A stretch of 7,334 bases of DNA, from positions 1 through 7,334 of the forward strand of contig CAJTSB010000063.1 of NCBI GenBank assembly GCA_910578825.1, written 5' to 3'. The notes under the pieces were generated by a model. The model was not told where the DNA came from and ran no database searches. It saw nothing but the letters and a program-made list of their open reading frames with translations. Every line of letters starts with the position of its first letter. Position 1 is the stretch's first letter. Below, in pieces: positions 6,726 through 7,334 of this stretch. A program made the translations under genes and the position numbers. The DNA comes from an uncultured Lachnospiraceae bacterium (GTDB taxonomy: Bacteria; Bacillota; Clostridia; Lachnospirales; Lachnospiraceae).

Positions 6726-6731
6726 GTCACT

Positions 6732-6943
6732 GAGAGGAGGGTGTAAAATTTTTCCAGCCCGCAGTGCCGGGCAGGGAGCTGCGGCCAATCAAATAGGTCG
6801 TGGATTATGACACACGAAAGTCAAATACCCAGCAGCAAGCTACGGGGTATTTGATCCTCGCGGCATTCGCCAAATATCCGCGCCAGAGCGGCTGCTTGGC
6901 TCATTGCTCGCAGGAATAAATAATTCAGCAAAAGGGGAAACAA
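6732..6943 (+). promoter_or_regulatory. Long structured 5' leader of the secreted-protein gene
   Basis: This predicted untranslated leader holds no credible open reading frame. Near its start is a small hairpin, GCCCG (6757-6761) with CGGGC (6768-6772). Its 3' half is the two-stem element at 6821-6915, followed by AAGGGGA (6933-6939), the probable ribosome binding site. I checked by eye for known riboswitch cores, including cyclic-di-GMP and cobalamin types, and recognised none. No T-run follows any stem, so classical attenuation is not evident. Confidence 0.45.
6821..6915 (+). repeat. Two abutting stem-loops before the secreted-protein gene
   Basis: The first stem pairs TCAAATACCC (6821-6830) with GGGTATTTGA (6845-6854), 10 perfect pairs around a 14-base loop. 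The second starts at the very next base. Its outer helix pairs TCCT-c-GCGG (6855-6863, one bulged C) with TCGCAGGA (6908-6915), the middle helix GCCAA (6869-6873) with TTGGC (6896-6900), and the tip CCGC (6878-6881) with GCGG (6888-6891). The composite is about 95 bases. I have an impression that similar TCAAATACCC stem-loops are scattered between Lachnospiraceae genes, which would make this a dispersed repeat, but that is memory and unverified. Alternatively it is a cis-acting RNA. Confidence 0.55.
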
Positions 6944-7334
6944 ATGAAGAAAAAGAAAGTCTTATGTCTACTATGTGCAGCAGCAGTCATGCTCACATCC
7001 ATTCCTTTTGCGCCAACGCGCGCATACGCATCACAGGTCAATCAGGAAGAATCGCAAATAGGTGAAAACCAGTCTGGGGACGCAACAGATAATGGCGGAA
7101 CAGAAGGACCCACGGAAAACATCTGGGAGGACGAAACCGGGCTCTATGAGGTCCTCAAGCAGGACGGCCAGGGCAGGGAGCTCGTCGCAAGGAGCGGCAA
7201 CGTCTACCTCACCACCGAGTACGACGACGCCAATAGCACGGTCACCCAATACTGCTCCGAAGGCCCCCTGGAAGGGAATAACTACGACAGGAAGACCACC
7301 ACGCAGCAAATCGAAGAAAACGAATTCCACAGCA
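6944..7334 (+). CDS. Secreted protein of unknown function, 5' part only
   Basis: The frame opens at ATG 6944, with AAGGGGA 4 bases ahead, and stays open for 130 codons to the window edge; the 3' end is missing. The N-terminus is a classical Sec signal peptide: Lys-rich start (KKKK), a hydrophobic core (about residues 6-21), and a probable signal peptidase I site after AYA (27-29). No lipobox is present. After it comes an acidic, Gln/Asn/Gly/Glu-rich, probably disordered stretch (30-60), then a more ordered part starting near ETGLYEVLKQDG with one Cys at 104. I do not recognise a domain; large clostridial surface proteins often begin this way. Third-position G/C rises to about 82% (60 of 73 codons, 58-130, hand count), with GTC, CTC, GAC, ACC and AGG favoured, unlike the A/T-ending codons of the genes to the left. 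Confidence 0.85.
   Translation, partial: MKKKKVLCLLCAAAVMLTSIPFAPTRAYASQVNQEESQIGENQSGDATDNGGTEGPTENIWEDETGLYEVLKQDGQGRELVARSGNVYLTTEYDDANSTVTQYCSEGPLEGNNYDRKTTTQQIEENEFHS

Noticed and set aside
6565..6810. 81-codon + strand frame in the divergent region, GTG start
   Set aside because: No ribosome binding site precedes it, it runs through the dyads, promoter and leader, and the translation resembles no protein I know.
6732..6943. Known riboswitch in the leader, suggested by CACGAAAGTC and paired stems
   Set aside because: The conserved cores of cyclic-di-GMP, cobalamin and other familiar riboswitches are not seen; the GAAA piece is isolated.
6944..7030. Lipoprotein signal peptide, because two Cys occur in the hydrophobic core
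   Set aside because: Neither Cys follows a lipobox-like triplet (small residue before Cys), and both are inside the core, while AYA at 27-29 is a good signal peptidase I site.
7031..7330. 99-codon - strand frame at the right edge
   Set aside because: It is the complement of the secreted-protein frame, which has a signal peptide, start codon and ribosome binding site; its openness follows from the G/C-rich third positions.
1..7334. CRISPR array, tRNA, insertion sequence or defence operon
   Set aside because: No regularly spaced repeats, no cloverleaf with a CCA-type end, no transposase motifs, and all full-length genes belong to housekeeping or spore families.

Overview
The window looks like chromosomal DNA of a spore-forming, low-to-mid GC Firmicute, most likely a Lachnospiraceae-type Clostridium. 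The evidence is the gene order asp23–fakA–recG, an alpha/beta-type small acid-soluble spore protein, an RqcH/NFACT protein starting MAFDGI, and strong AGGAGG-type ribosome binding sites. The family assignment is inference from protein style and gene order, not from a search.

Layout. Positions 67–4281 (+) hold a tight operon: an Asp23/YloU-family protein, the fatty-acid kinase subunit FakA (GTG start) and the helicase RecG. Only 13 and 29 bases separate the genes. Positions 4282–4357 are a short convergent gap with two adjacent hairpins. Positions 4358–4561 (-) encode the spore DNA-coating protein. Positions 4721–6460 (-) encode RqcH, the ribosome quality-control factor that adds alanine tails to stalled nascent chains. 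Positions 6461–6943 are a 483-base divergent regulatory region. Positions 6944–7334 (+) are the first 130 codons of a secreted protein that runs off the window; I do not recognise its family.

The five full-length genes are housekeeping or sporulation functions of familiar families: membrane lipid supply and envelope-associated Asp23, replication-fork repair, spore DNA protection and rescue of stalled ribosomes. I see no defence system, mobile element, CRISPR array, tRNA or rRNA.

The unusual part is the divergent region. It contains, in order: a TATAAT promoter for rqcH with a 13-base palindrome against its -10 box; two dyads; a tandem TCTTAAG direct repeat with an 11-base period, placed 4 bases before the -35 box of an extended -10 promoter reading rightwards; and a leader of about 210 bases ending in two abutting stem-loops just before the ribosome binding site of the secreted-protein gene. 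That gene also changes codon use sharply (about 82% G/C at third positions over its last 73 visible codons). This fits a tightly regulated, possibly acquired, surface or secreted protein with a structured 5' leader.
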